Notes under the pieces: model-generated
Database searches by the model: none
Seen by the model: only the letters and a program-made list of their open reading frames with translations
Told to the model about the DNA's origin: nothing
Part shown: positions 48,601 to 60,200 of the stretch, one piece after another
How the letters are laid out: each line of letters begins with the position of its first letter
Position numbering within the stretch: position 1 is the stretch's first letter
Made by a program: the position numbers and the translations under genes
Assembly: GCA_921293015.1 (NCBI GenBank)
Contig: OV121081.1
Coordinates: forward strand, 65,799,022 to 65,863,021
Direction of reading: 5' to 3'
Origin: Phorcus lineatus
Lineage: Eukaryota; Mollusca; Gastropoda; Trochida; Trochidae
DNA: 64,000 nt

Positions 48601-51241
48601 AAATTGATTTTGGCCATAGCATTGTTTTCCTGCGAAAAAATACAAGCATCGTGTTCTTCTGATGAATAAGCAACATAAAACAAAATCAGCTCCACTTTCA
48701 GGAGGCTTTGCATTTTTGTAAATCTGCATAATTTAGATGAAAAGATATAACGTGCAATCAAGCCGCTTTAAAAAAACCATACGGCGATTTTCCCAATTTG
48801 TTAAGGGAAATCTAAAATCCAACAGCCCAATTTAACATAGAACGGTAAGTGCATCCGATATCAAATAAATTTAACTTATGTACACATTTTAGTGCCTTAC
48901 ATGCACGTACACAGTTATCTCAAATGCATGTGCCTTATCCACATAACCACACACAGTTTTCTGAAATCAAAACATAGCTACCAGAAATCATACCTGTAGA
49001 GTGACGTAAGCGTATCCATTGTTAGGACTTATGGCCACATATTCTGGCTCGACGGTCTGAGCGAAGCTTATGATTGAATTGTCAACAGGATTCCTCCTCA
49101 GCCAGTAGCGTACGCCCTTCGCCAACAGGTCGCTGTGGAGCAAAATACACGTAACGTAATGCCTTTACTAACAGGTAGGTGTGAAGAAAAATACATATCT
49201 GAAACCTATTCCCTTTGCTAACAGGTAGCTGTGAGGCAAAATACACATCAAAAACAGTCAACAGGTCGATGTGAAGGAATATACACATCACTTACCTAAT
49301 GATGCTTTTAAATTATCAGAGCACAAGAATCAATATTAATATTCTTCATTAAAACATTTACAGTTGGTTGCTTCCATTCAATAAAAAGTCAGAAATATGA
49401 AGTAATGTGTTAATGATATACGATTTAAAACAACACAAAATACTGTTAGTTGGCAGATATCCAATATGGGAGAAGAACCTTCCTGAAGGAAAACAATATG
49501 CCATTTTAATTCGCTGATAGGTAATACCAAGGGATGTAGGCGTCTCCCTTTCCGTCTGCCTGTCCGAGCAGAACTCAAGAAAAAAACTAATTTTAATATT
49601 TTCGATAAAAAAAAATTACGTTACGAATTATGAGGGACCGGTGGGATATCTCCTGATTACTCGTGTTTACTCACTCAAGACTAGCACCCGAATTAAAACC
49701 CTCGAACCGGATTTCATCAACAGCTGGTGTTTGGGTGACATCGTCGACGTTTATATCGAGCTTGTTGACGGTACCGGCTGGATCAACAAACACTCCGCTC
49801 TCAACCCTTGGTTCTCCTTCGTTGGCCACGATAAGACGGCGACAGTCACTGGAAAACTTGATGTTGTCCGGGTGTGGTCCAACTAGAAGTTCGAAGACCA
49901 TAAGCTGAGAAAGATTTTACTCAGTGTCCAAATCGATATATATGACCTGATTTATTTTAACATATGTTAGAAATAAATTTAAAAACATATCATGTATTTT
50001 TGCCTCGAACTATTTTAAGAAATGAATTTAAATCATTTTTCTATGCGCGAAATTCAAATAAATGATTTTCAAATAATTCAACTTAATAATCAAATAAGTT
50101 ATTTTAGTTGGAGGGCGATAGATGGATTGTCGGGATTGATTACAGTTCATTCAGTGTGTAGTAATTTAAGTAAACATACGTTTGTAAACTTATCTTTAAC
50201 GACGATAAGGACAGATATCATTCGGTATTGTTCAACATTCTCACTAAATAATGCGTGTAAATGGGACGTTTAATATCCGTTTCGGAACATACATGTATAT
50301 GTAGCGTACAAGACGGTTGGACTGAAAAAAAAAAAATTTGGCAGTTTGGGATGAACTTGAATGAGCAAATCTTCTTTTTACCACAGGTTAAAGTCAAATA
50401 CAATATATTGTACTATATTCTGTAAATTGCGTGTGACGAGATACGAGTGATGAGTAAGGTCTGAAATAAGGTGAGGCCAGGATGAACATTAGGACGACCT
50501 TACCTGGGACGTATGGGTCATTTGGGCTGACCGGTGTAAGTGTTTCCCCGTTACTACGGTCAAAGAGATTGTAAAACACCACGTGACCGTCGTTCGTCGA
50601 ACTGATCTGACTGTCGAAACTTATCGCCAGTAGGTTTGCATTTCCTGATCGGCACAGCTCCACATCCAGAGGTCTTCCGTCCGAAGTGACGTCGAACAAA
50701 TGTGTAACGTGTATAAACGTATTGGTGGGGTCGTTCACGTCAATGGCATATAGCATTGCCGTCTCTTTGCCTGTAAATGAAGAAAGTAAGAATTTACATT
50801 GTTTTGAATCCACGGGTTGGAGATATGAAACCCTGACCCCACGGTGCTGACTTTGCAGAGATAACGCAAAAAGTTTTCAACAGAAACTATACCAAGCTTT
50901 CGACTAAGTGCTATATTGAACATTCAATAGATGGACTACCGAATTTGAGATTCTTTCTTAAGTCTTCATGGTGAATGTAAGCGTGACATTTTTAACGTAA
51001 ATACTATAAGAGAAACAGCTTGTTATTCGAATACAGTTAGGTTCAAAATGAACCGCTGTGACCACCCACCTATGACGTAAAGCATACTGCGTAAATCATC
51101 GTATGCGCTCTCCTTTGCGGTATTGCTGTTGATTACGTAGTTGCCGGCTCTGTTGGGCAGTCTCAGGTAGTCCAGCTTCTGTAGAACGAGGACACTCTGG
51201 CACAGAGCCACGATGGACGCGACGATGGTAAACTTAAACAT
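42637..51241 (-). CDS. MSP130-like biomineralisation glycoprotein, copy B (10 coding exons)
   Basis: Exons in transcript order: 51241-51070, 50770-50504, 49882-49675, 49132-48994, 48629-48518, 46623-46459, 45548-45495, 45058-44823, 43891-43668, 42730-42637 (stop TAA). They sum to 1671 nt (556 aa). Phases match copy A exon for exon; exons 2, 4, 5 and 9 have identical lengths (267, 139, 112, 224). Signal peptide MFKFTIVASIVALCQSVLVL is followed by LDYLRLPNRAGNYVINSNTA. Shared motifs: GPHPDNIKFSSDCRRLIVAN, NGYAYVTLQ, VDANDRDG, SFYQPDKVTFLQWEG, DTFNGDCC, GSGRNGLLYVYR and FTNQPNPMVMVTS. It ends at DAQWP without copy A's short tail or any hydrophobic anchor. Introns contain a LINE remnant, a G25 run, a 250-bp duplication and repeated copies of the exon 4 acceptor region. 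Tandem duplication with copy A is the clear origin. Confidence 0.93.
42741..43245. repeat. Direct tandem duplication of about 250 bp in MSP130-B intron 9
   Basis: Copy 1 (about 42741-42993) and copy 2 (about 42994-43245) share many blocks in order: ATTCTGTATTCTGCCCCATCG versus ATTCTATATCCTGCACCATCG, GAAAGAGCTTTCAAT, GATTCCACTGAG, CTGTAGG-AACCATTTA and AAACACCAACTCT. Divergence is roughly 15-20% by eye. Confidence 0.9.
45985..46285 (-). mobile_element. LINE remnant in MSP130-B intron 6
   Basis: The minus strand reads LYISAIRHFLTLKATATL, then LIQLDNCSNIL, then LHQRVMNSSARTLF and HIIPVV. This follows the order of the segment after the reverse transcriptase in CR1/Jockey-like elements (IRKYLT..AT..LV, SRLDYCN, LQRVQN.AAR, HITP). 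It is one open frame of about 96 codons, the remainder being lost. Inferred fossil fragment. Confidence 0.65.
46936..46960 (+). repeat. Homopolymer run G25 in MSP130-B intron 5
   Basis: Twenty-five consecutive guanines after GTCAT; poly-C on the gene strand. Confidence 0.9.
49116..49290 (-). repeat. Four-copy repeat of the MSP130-B exon 4 acceptor region
   Basis: The hexamer ACAGGT, which belongs to the 5' end of exon 4 on the gene strand, recurs at 49125, 49171, 49221 and 49261, each time with similar flanks. On the minus strand the true junction is TTTTGCTCCACAG followed by CGACCTGTTGGCGAAGGG. Farther upstream the intron has TTTTGCCTCACAG followed by CTACCTGTTAGCAAAGGG and two more degenerate copies. 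Thus a segment of about 40-50 bp with the acceptor and first exon bases was multiplied. Confidence 0.8.
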
Positions 51242-51861
51242 TTTACTCTGGAAAACAAAAAGAAATTTAACATATTGCCAGGCTTAAAACCGCTTACGAT
51301 CATGTGAAAATTTTCATAATCAAAATAATTCATTTATATTATGAATATTCAAGACGAATGCTAAGTGCTAAGAATATCAAGTGTTCCTTATCTATATCGA
51401 CTGTTCTTGATGAACATAGGGGAGTCATGAAGAATTGTTTGGTGTTCATGATGAATATCGGGTATATATCGGGTATGGTCGAGAAACCGGTTGACTTAGG
51501 AAGTCATAATTCCCGAATTTTAACTCTGCCACATTGAGACTCAAGTTATTAGATTTAGTCCTGAATATCATCATTGTAGGATGGAGACTGGTCTGGGTAA
51601 ATTACACTGTCCTCGTCCGAAATAAAGGCGTAGCAGGGGTACTCATGTTGTGGCTGGTTTGCAAATAAATAGCTATAGCTATATGCACATAATCTATGTT
51701 CCAATCGCTTTCTTCTTTTTATTACCTATTGATATTTAAGAGAAGTAATTCTAAAATTTCAAAGTGCCATTGTGTCAGTCAAGAAAAAGATCATTTGCTA
51801 ATTTATGCTTCTACCTGTCACTGAAACCTATCCATATAACCTTTGTTTTATTTATACTCAT

Positions 51862-53150
51862 TCATATTTGTAACCCTGACGTCTGACAGAACTTATTGAG
51901 TGTTTCAGTTGCATCGTTGAGGCTTCTTTCTGATCCATCCAGATACAATTGTGCATCATCAGCATATTGACCAAGTTTGTGTTTAATGTCATTCAATGTT
52001 ATGCCCTTTATATCAGGATTTGGTCTGATCATGAAACCAAATATTTCAACTGCAAGGATGGATAAATAGGGAGGAACTGGGTCCCCTTGTCTATAGCCCT
52101 TTTCTTGGTGGAAAAGGGAGTGGTGCCGATTTTGTATCATAGCTGCTGCATTGTTTCCAGTCAATATCTTAATCCATTTGATACTATTGGGCCCAAATCC
52201 AAAAGCTTTCATAACCTATTATAAAATCAGTCAAAAGTCAGGTTTATTTGAACTTTTTTTAACTTTAAAGTTTATATTATTCACTAATCTAATATTTTAA
52301 CTCATGCATATCCCAGGAAGGAAATTGACCTCGGGCTAAAGCTCTCGGGCTGATATTGAAAATCCGATATAATACTATCTACATATTATAAACTAATCTA
52401 ATATTTTCACTCATGCATATCCCAGAAATAAAACCTATTTGATTCTCATGTACAATTGAATCAAATGTTGACTTTATCCTGTTTATCCTCTACATCTGCT
52501 TATTATCTTATGGAGATAGAGATCTTAAAGAGGTAGGGCACCAGAAATTTTTGAAGTTATCTGTCTATTGGGTTTAGCCCATCTTCCCACGGCAAGGTGG
52601 GGTGGGAAGAGTTCGAAATCTTTTCGTTTCGGCCTTGACGTTGTGAAGAAGGGTTTAGCCAAACACATAATAATTTCCTCCATTCGTTGTAACAGTTAAT
52701 CCATTATTTGCAAACCTTTTTTCTAAACCTATAAACCCATGGGCTTAGATCTTTCAAAGAAACTTAAAGAACACAATTGAGTAACCATCAATTCCTTGGC
52801 TTTAATCATTTTTCATGGAAAAACTGCCTTAATAATCTCTTCTAAACGTATCTCTTCTTCTATTTTTGTCAATTTCCAACTGATTTAATTTTGGAGTGTT
52901 TGAGTTAATTTCATCTTTGTTGGGGTGTGTAGCACTGTACAGATTGCTGTAATGTTGTTTGAATTTAAAACTGCTTACAGTAATCAAATACAGATTTTCT
53001 TTAACAATACTATTAATAAGCTTGCTGGTATAATTCCGGTTCTGTAAGTAGCAGAAATAATTTGATGGTATTTCACCTTTTTCATACCATTTGATTCTCT
53101 GTAAAAACTGAGCTCTTTTTATTTTTCCTCTTGTGCCAAATGTTGTTTCT
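51862..53150 (-). mobile_element. Decayed LINE (L1/Tx1-like) ORF2 fragment
   Basis: On the minus strand, reading from 53150 down through several frames: RIKWYEKGEIPSNYF and NRNYTSKLINSI (about 53100-53000), then EEEIRLEEIIKAV, then KND-SQGIDGYSIVFFKFL (about 52800), then SIVHENQIGFISG and MSENIRLVYN (about 52455-52390). An open stretch at 52212-51862 carries MKAFGFGPNSIKWIK, YRQGDPVPPYLSILAVEIFG and the catalytic motif YADD near 51955-51966. These blocks are in correct reverse-transcriptase order but are broken by stops and frameshifts. The fragment ends shortly after SGLQI, before the usual downstream region. It is not functional. Confidence 0.85.
52278..52432. repeat. Short direct repeat inside the LINE fragment
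   Basis: CACTAATCTAATATTTTAACTC at about 52281 and AAACTAATCTAATATTTTCACTC at about 52389 both continue ATGCATATCCCAG, 108 bases apart. The duplication separates the block encoding SENIRLVYN from the downstream RT block. Confidence 0.8.
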
Positions 53151-53480
53151 TTGTTTCCAGTTCTGCTAGAGAACTTTCATTTACATTATCAAAGTAAGTT
53201 CCTTTATCTTCCTCAATGGTTTGTAATGCATATCTTCCCTTTATCTCCCATGTTCATATAGAAAGTTTCTTTATAATAAATGGATGTGTATTTCTTTTTC
53301 AGTTTTACATTTATAAACGAACTCTGTTTCATTCCATGATGAATGATACAAATGGCGCCATACGAGCAATATATGCGGCTATAACAGATTTAATGTGAAA
53401 GAAAAGTGTTTTGCAAAAGATATACTTGCATAAGATTAAATTTGATTAGTCATAGAGAAAGTCAATTAGCGAGCACTTAC

Positions 53481-53600
53481 CGCCACTGGACGAGAGAGTG
53501 TGAAAGAGAGAATGGCGTGGAACCGGGCACAGGTGATCGCTAGTCCACCGATAAGAGTCTGATGACGTAGCCATGATATTCCAAGTCACGTGAACTTTCG
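53481..53600 (-). promoter_or_regulatory. Candidate first (5' UTR) exon and promoter of MSP130-B
   Basis: A GT donor (GTAAGTGC on minus) ends a segment containing, on the minus strand, an ATG at 53574-53572 open for 31 codons up to the donor. If joined to the acceptor before the MSP130-B ATG, this upstream frame reads one codon more and stops (TAA) one base before the main ATG. A CACGTG E-box (53587-53592) and a TGACGTAG CRE-like site (53562-53569) lie here. No TATA box is evident. Transcript evidence is absent. Confidence 0.35.
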
Positions 53601-56600
53601 ACTCTTCTCACTTATACAAGTTTGCTGTTCCTTTTTTGCTTTAAGGCTTTTGAGGGACAACAGCTTGTGAATAATCTTTTATTCTTGTACTATGTCTGAG
53701 ACAAGTGTCAGATAAAGTTATTCGCGAAACCATTTTGATTTTATATGTGTATATTTAGTTCCTAGATTCTTTAAATAACTGGTTAGTGCCAGGACAATCA
53801 TAAAACACTGCGTCACTGCACTTGTCTCTACCTTAGTACTAAATCCTTGAAATGCTTAAGTAAATTTATCATAGAATAACAAGATCAAAAGATACCTCGA
53901 CATCTCGAAACAGCAATGTGGAACGCTAACCTATATTGCGAACACTTTTAAATCATGTTATACTTTATCATTTTGAATGTATCTATGATTGTGCGTCGAT
54001 ACTGAAATAAACAATATACGTGTGCCTATCTAAATTTGTGTTTTGAAAGTTATACCTGTTTTTATGTACAATACTCGAACAGGACGGACAGCTGTTGTAG
54101 AGACACGGGCGCCGGTAGGATTGGTCTGATAACACAGTTACCTGAAATAATCATCAGCTATACATACCTCTATATTCAACTCACCTGAAAATTTTATCAA
54201 GATAACAAGTTTTGAATTGAATGTTTGAAACGTCAAAATTCCAGAGTGACTTTATTAAAAACTTGGTTATACAGCATACATTAGTTATCATCAGTGACAA
54301 TCATTATAAAAATGCCGAATTCTAAAACGTATTTGTTTTGATAATTGTTTCCATCGTTATAACAATGCAAGAATTAGTATTTGTCCTTGCCAGTGAAAGT
54401 TTGTAGATGATGCAATGATGTAAACTGTTTTAAAGCAGTGCCAAATTATTCATAGTCGATCGGGGAATATATGAATACATACTTCATGTGACTTAGTGTA
54501 TGTTCAGATTATTATTTGTTTGAAAAAATATCAATCATTTTACGCTTTATATCTTATTGGTTTATGTTTTTATTCTTAAAAGCATTATCAGCCATTATTG
54601 ATATAAATAATCACTATAGGTAAATCTCAAAATCTTAGATATGACAAGGAAGTAATTGATTCATTAATATTGTTAACAATATCGCGTCACGTCCATCCAT
54701 CCAAATGTAGTCGGAGAAAAAAATATGATAAAAAGAAATTCAATGAAATTTCATTTCCGAGATGAAGGTAGCTAGGATGTTGTTTGATCGCAACTGAAAT
54801 TTAAAATCATAACTCAAAATCGCAGCTCAATGTTTGAATGAACAGCATAAAATTTTACACGATGTCAGCTCACATCTTGTCAACAGGGCAACGCCTATTT
54901 TAAAAGTTTAAAATATAGTAGCAGATTGGAAATGATACAACTTTTGTTTTGTTTACTGATGTAATACTCGTAGCTTTGCATACCAAACGCTTGTGTCGAC
55001 ATATAAAACAGAAAACAGAAATAACTTTATTTTATTGATGAAGTTACAGAATCTTTCATAAAATTTCTAGATGAATAATTTTCTCATATCAAAATTGAAG
55101 TTTTTCTAATAGAAGTCTATATTCTATGTTCATTCTTTTGAAACTGTTTGAATAATACAAAATTGTTTGCAAATATTTCAAGTAGCCTATCAGTGTTGTT
55201 GTAATAGTTCGTATACAAAAAGACGTTTTTAGTTTATATTTTAAAATGATATATTTACAAAGATTATCCTTGCAAAATACAATGATTTAATATTTGAAAC
55301 AATATTCCTGAGGTTTGAACACAGTGTCCAGCAATGTGTGTAGGCGGTCGATTGATAACAAAGATTTAACTCCCTTTACAGGGGACGTAACTCCAAAATC
55401 AAACGTAACTATGGTTTCAGCATCCCAAACTGTACATGGGAAGACATCATAATGCAATGAAAATTACTGGAAATGGCTGTTTCTCAAGGCAAGCTAACAT
55501 TGATTAATTCTTTTTTTATCTTTTATCATGTCAAAGTTGCCCTCCGTGACGCACCGTTTTAGCAATGTTGGAACTTATTAAAGTTACCACATCAGTCAAA
55601 ATGGTCATGCCACATGAGTTGTGAAGAACCATGTTTTGTGTTTCGTAAATATAATTATAATTTTTTACTTTAAAAATTTTTCTTAAAAGCGAATTTTATT
55701 TCATTTTAGTTATGAATTGTTCAATCAAATTTCTTGAAATATTGACCTCCAAAGTGAACAGCAAACGTGCTATAATAATGTCTTGAAATGGTCGCCATGT
55801 TTGTGGTCAAATATGTTAAAAGAGATGGTCCTAACATTATCATTATACAAAAACATATACATAAATATATGGTATTCATATGTCCAATCTTTATTACCCA
55901 ATCTCATTGAAATCAGCCGAAACTAATCGCATGTACCTCGCTGCGTTTCTTGATCTGACCACGGCGCCATAAGAGCCTTGATCGCCAGACTGTGCCAGCC
56001 AATAGGAATCGAGGCTGGAAAGACTTTGCCAACTGTTGAATTGACATTCAAAATCTCACATCTAACCTTTGTATCCTAGGATTCGAGCTTTTCCTGAATT
56101 GACCCGAGAAAAGCTGAGCTTGGATGCACACAAAATAATAGTGGGTGTGTTGACTATCATGATGAATTCAAAACGCTCATGTTTGGTCGGAAATTTAGCT
56201 TTGTCTGCGACCTGAGGAAGATAGTGATTAAGATTATTTTTGTGACAATATTTGCGTTTGATATGGCATTTTCTTCGTCCAAAAGACGTTTTTAAAAAAT
56301 TAAAAAGTTATAGTGAAGAAATTTACCAAAACAAAACTACAACAAATTATTGACCAAAATTAGGTCGACAATCATTTTGTCAAAGGGTTTCGAGGAATTC
56401 ATTTCAATTTTTAAATTTCAAATTAAGTATTTATTTGAGGGGTGCTCCCTCTCCCTCCTTCGCTTTCACTCAAAATTCCTGGATCCGCCACTGGTGTGTA
56501 TCTCAAGAGTGACAATTATGTTTTCAGTAACAAAGCTGATCATACAATTCAAAATGATAGATCTTAGTTGCAATAACAATGATGTTCATGGTTTATGCTA

Positions 56601-57273
56601 TCTATTCAAAACTTTTGCAAAAACAATTTTCAGAGCGTCCCTTATTTTCAACTTTCCGCAATCTTTGTTGATCAAACAAAACCGATATGTACGCAGACCC
56701 GTGATTGGTTAGAATAATTGGAGGTGAAAGGTTACGGTCAAGGCCGTCTGATACGGCTTTTATGGATTTTCGGGCTGATTTCAATGAGATTGATTATTAC
56801 CTTGCAAGCATTCAAACAAAGAAATAGTTCTTGTCGTCAACTGTGTATTATTTATCTGTAAATCTGTATTTATTTGTAAATGTGATATAATTAAAATGCT
56901 TGGTTTTTCCTCTAAAGTTATTACAAACTGAGATATTTGAAAAATTCTATGTCCATGACTAATTCAACCAAAATTTATTATTCAGTCATTCAAAAATATT
57001 ATTATTGTATCTCAAATGAATTTTGGTTTTTAAAATTTCTTCAGGGTTATCATATATTATTTATGATATACTCCCCCATTACAAAGATTTTGAAAAGCCC
57101 TAAGACACGTTCAAAACTACTATTGTTAACTCCCAGTCAACCACAAAGGTGAATAGGTTTCGGCATACACATGCCATTTGCTTGGGTAAATCTTCAATTC
57201 AGATCTTTGTGTTTATCTTCATATCAAAAAGCACAGTGTGAGTCAATACCTTACTTGTTATCCTTTGTTTCAG
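53601..57273. other. Intergenic or upstream region between MSP130-B and LRRC61
   Basis: No coding exon could be supported. The first exon of LRRC61 (carrying its start codon and ending in phase 1) should lie here but was not identified. ORFs at 56350-56712 and 56937-57152 lack any recognisable motif. Otherwise AT-rich unique-looking DNA. Confidence 0.45.
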
Positions 57274-60200
57274 ATGGAAAAATCACAAAGCAGTTTCTGA
57301 AAACTAGGAGTGGTGAATTTAACATTGAGAGCATTCATTCACTTTGCCTTCGAGATGCTTGTAAGTATGCTTAAACATAATTTAGTTGAGGAGATGACAA
57401 ATTGAATTGATAATAACAATTGCCCCCTTCTTTACAGCAAGTTTAGCAGCAATAATTCATTGTATGAAAACCAACAACCATTTATATACCTTATCAGTTG
57501 CTTCTACAAATATACAGGCACTTCTTAGGTTTAGAAACCCCTACATATTATATGAATTTAACATGTGTGTACAAACTTGCACACATGTTAAACATGCACA
57601 CACATTGATTCAGGAAATCTTGAGTGCAGACTCCTTAGCTGATTGGGATTCTAATTTAAAGATTTGGTGACCCTGTGACCCCAAACAAGGGCCATAGGGA
57701 CCACGCCCTAAAAACCTATTCTCATCTTCTTTTCCAAAAGCAAAAGACCTAAAAAGCTGAAACCTTGTGAACAGACTCCTTAGATGATGAAGTTTCAAAT
57801 AAGGACCAAATTTGACCACGCTTTGATAACCTATTTTCATCTCCTTCTGGAGAGTTAACTTACCTATTGAAAAAGTCTATCAATTAAGATTTATGACATA
57901 TAATCCTTATAATAGATAGCCATGTACTTTGCTGTCAATAAGTTTATAAACGGAACGGAAATTAAAAAGGCAATGTGTAATGATATCCCATAAGGGTCAA
58001 TAATCAGTCTGATTAAAGTCAGCAATGTTCATAGGAATAAAAGATTTTTTTCAGATCGTCTTTGAGAGGAAAAACCCTGATAGAATGAGTTAGAATCTTG
58101 TTAGTGTCAATTCTTTAAAACTATTATTCCTCTGAACGCAGTTTATCTTAATCAGACCCATAAGACTGAGACTGATAACAGGCTAATCCAAAGGAGCAAA
58201 TTTGTAAAGTAGAAATCAACATGTGTAACAGCTGTATTTGAGCTGGTTGGTGTTGAAGGGGTAAGTGACTAATGTGAAATAATTCTATAATGTGGATTTT
58301 TTATACAGCCATCTCTGAGCTGTCCTGTCTGGGTGAGTGTGCCAGTCTGGAGCGACTTGACCTGTCAAAGAACAACGTCACGTCACTGCAAACCTTGGCT
58401 GGTCTCAATCAACTCACATCACTCAACCTGTCTGCCAACAACGTCACTTCACTCGGTAGGTCATAACTCAAAGGCACAGGTGATACTAGTATTTTGTTAA
58501 CATAGATAATGCATAAAATAATGCATATATTAAAAATAATGCCCACTCAGGCAATATTTCAGTTAAGGTTTTTGGAAAATGTAAATGCATTCAGGTTATT
58601 AAGTTTATACTTTATGACTGGAAGCATTAAATGCGAAGATGTATTAACTACAGATAAACAATGCTATCGTCAATTTTCAAAATTTTCTAAAGCTGATTTG
58701 ATGTAAATAACCATACACCCATCGATAGTCTAATTATACCCCCGCTACAAAGTAAGCTGGGGTATATAGCGGTTATTCCATGGAAAAGTTAGTTATATGG
58801 TGTACAATGGGGACAGATTTTCTCAGAAACTATTACACCTAGAGGAGTGACACTTTGGTTATGGATACACCCAATGATACTCTTGATCGAAATTGAAAAC
58901 CATTTCTGAAATTTTATTTTTCAAAGAGTTATGGCCCTTCAATTCGCAATTCGACGTGTAGTGATTAACAGATCTGATGATCCAATGGGGACAAGTTTTC
59001 TCAGACAGTTTCACACTTAGGTGAATGAAATTTTGTATTGGACACACCTGTTGATGCTCTTGATCAAGTTCGAAAGCCATTTCCAAAATATTATTTTTCA
59101 CAAAGTTATGGCCCTTGAATGCACAATTTGACTAGTAGTGAAGCTCATTAATGCATTGTTTATTTTGTGATGATCTTAGTTGTATGGCACCAAACATAGG
59201 ACTTTATGTGACTGTGAGTTTGGAAGAGGGAGAAGAAATCAGATATGCTGCAGGGGTATGTGAGCCATGCTCACTTTTTTCTTATTAATGAAGCGTTATA
59301 TAACATTATTTTCTTTTGTGAATTCAATGGTACAATAATTTCTTTTGAAAACAAATAATCAACTGAAAGGTGACACAGAGTTTTTGTATTCTAAGAATGT
59401 TTATGTTTTGGTTTGGAAAAGATCTATTATCTAGACTACAAATGCAAACGTGATTGACCATATAGTGTTAGGGTAGAAGTTGTCTTGAAGTAGGAGGCAG
59501 AACGATTTTCTCTCTCAACCATTTAGCTTGCATATTTTATATACTAAATTATAATAGTATTCACCGAAGGTCTGTCCCTCAAATTTTTCGTCACCTGCTC
59601 ATGTCTCTATTTTCTATTTACAGAGGGTCTGCAATCTCTGGAAAACTTACAAACACTGAATTTGGCAGGAAATCTCTTAGACAGGCAAGTAAACCTCTGC
59701 ATTATTTAAGTACGGTATTTTCCTCTCCTTCTCATCCAAGCTACTTTAGAAAATTAAGTAAATCAGGATTTTAAATACCATTTTTTTATTTTTCAGATTG
59801 GATTCACTTGTGTGCATAACTGGTCTTGACAAACTGACTGAATTACGTCTGCAAGACAAAATAAACAAACTAAGCAACCCTGTTTGTCAGCACAAGCAGT
59901 ATTTTGATGAAATACAGAGAATGTTTCCACAACTGGTCATACTTGATGGTGATTATGATTGATAAGATGTTTAACTTTCATCACCAGCAATTTCTCCAAA
60001 AATAAGCCATCAATGTTAATATCAAGATGAAAATTGGGCTATTTTATCACTTATTTAAGTTATTTAGGTAATGCAAGTTATGTATCAAGGTCTCTGATAG
60101 TTAAACATTTGAGGTTTGAATGAGATGAAAGACAAAGAGATGTCGTCAGCTACTCACCAGTCAAACCATTTTAACTCTTAGGCCAACATACACAGTTGGT

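Larger units (their letters stand above)
51245..53480 (-). other. Probable 5' UTR intron of MSP130-B
   Basis: An acceptor TTTTCCAG lies 7 bases before the MSP130-B ATG, and a donor GTAAGTGC on the minus strand lies at 53480-53473. The interval contains the LINE fragment described separately. Pairing these sites is inference, since the exons they would join are non-coding. Confidence 0.4.

Noticed and set aside
53216-53398. Small plus-strand ORF near the LINE fragment
   Set aside because: Opposite strand to the retroelement and without similarity to anything recognised.
56350-56712. 120-codon plus-strand ORF
   Set aside because: No recognisable domain, low-complexity composition, no splice or promoter support; chance ORF in AT-rich DNA.
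59687-59695. GT donor (GTAAAC) for the LRRC61 exon ending near 59689
   Set aside because: It gives phase 0 and a TGA about 11 codons into the next exon, and destroys the conserved reading; the GC donor fits.
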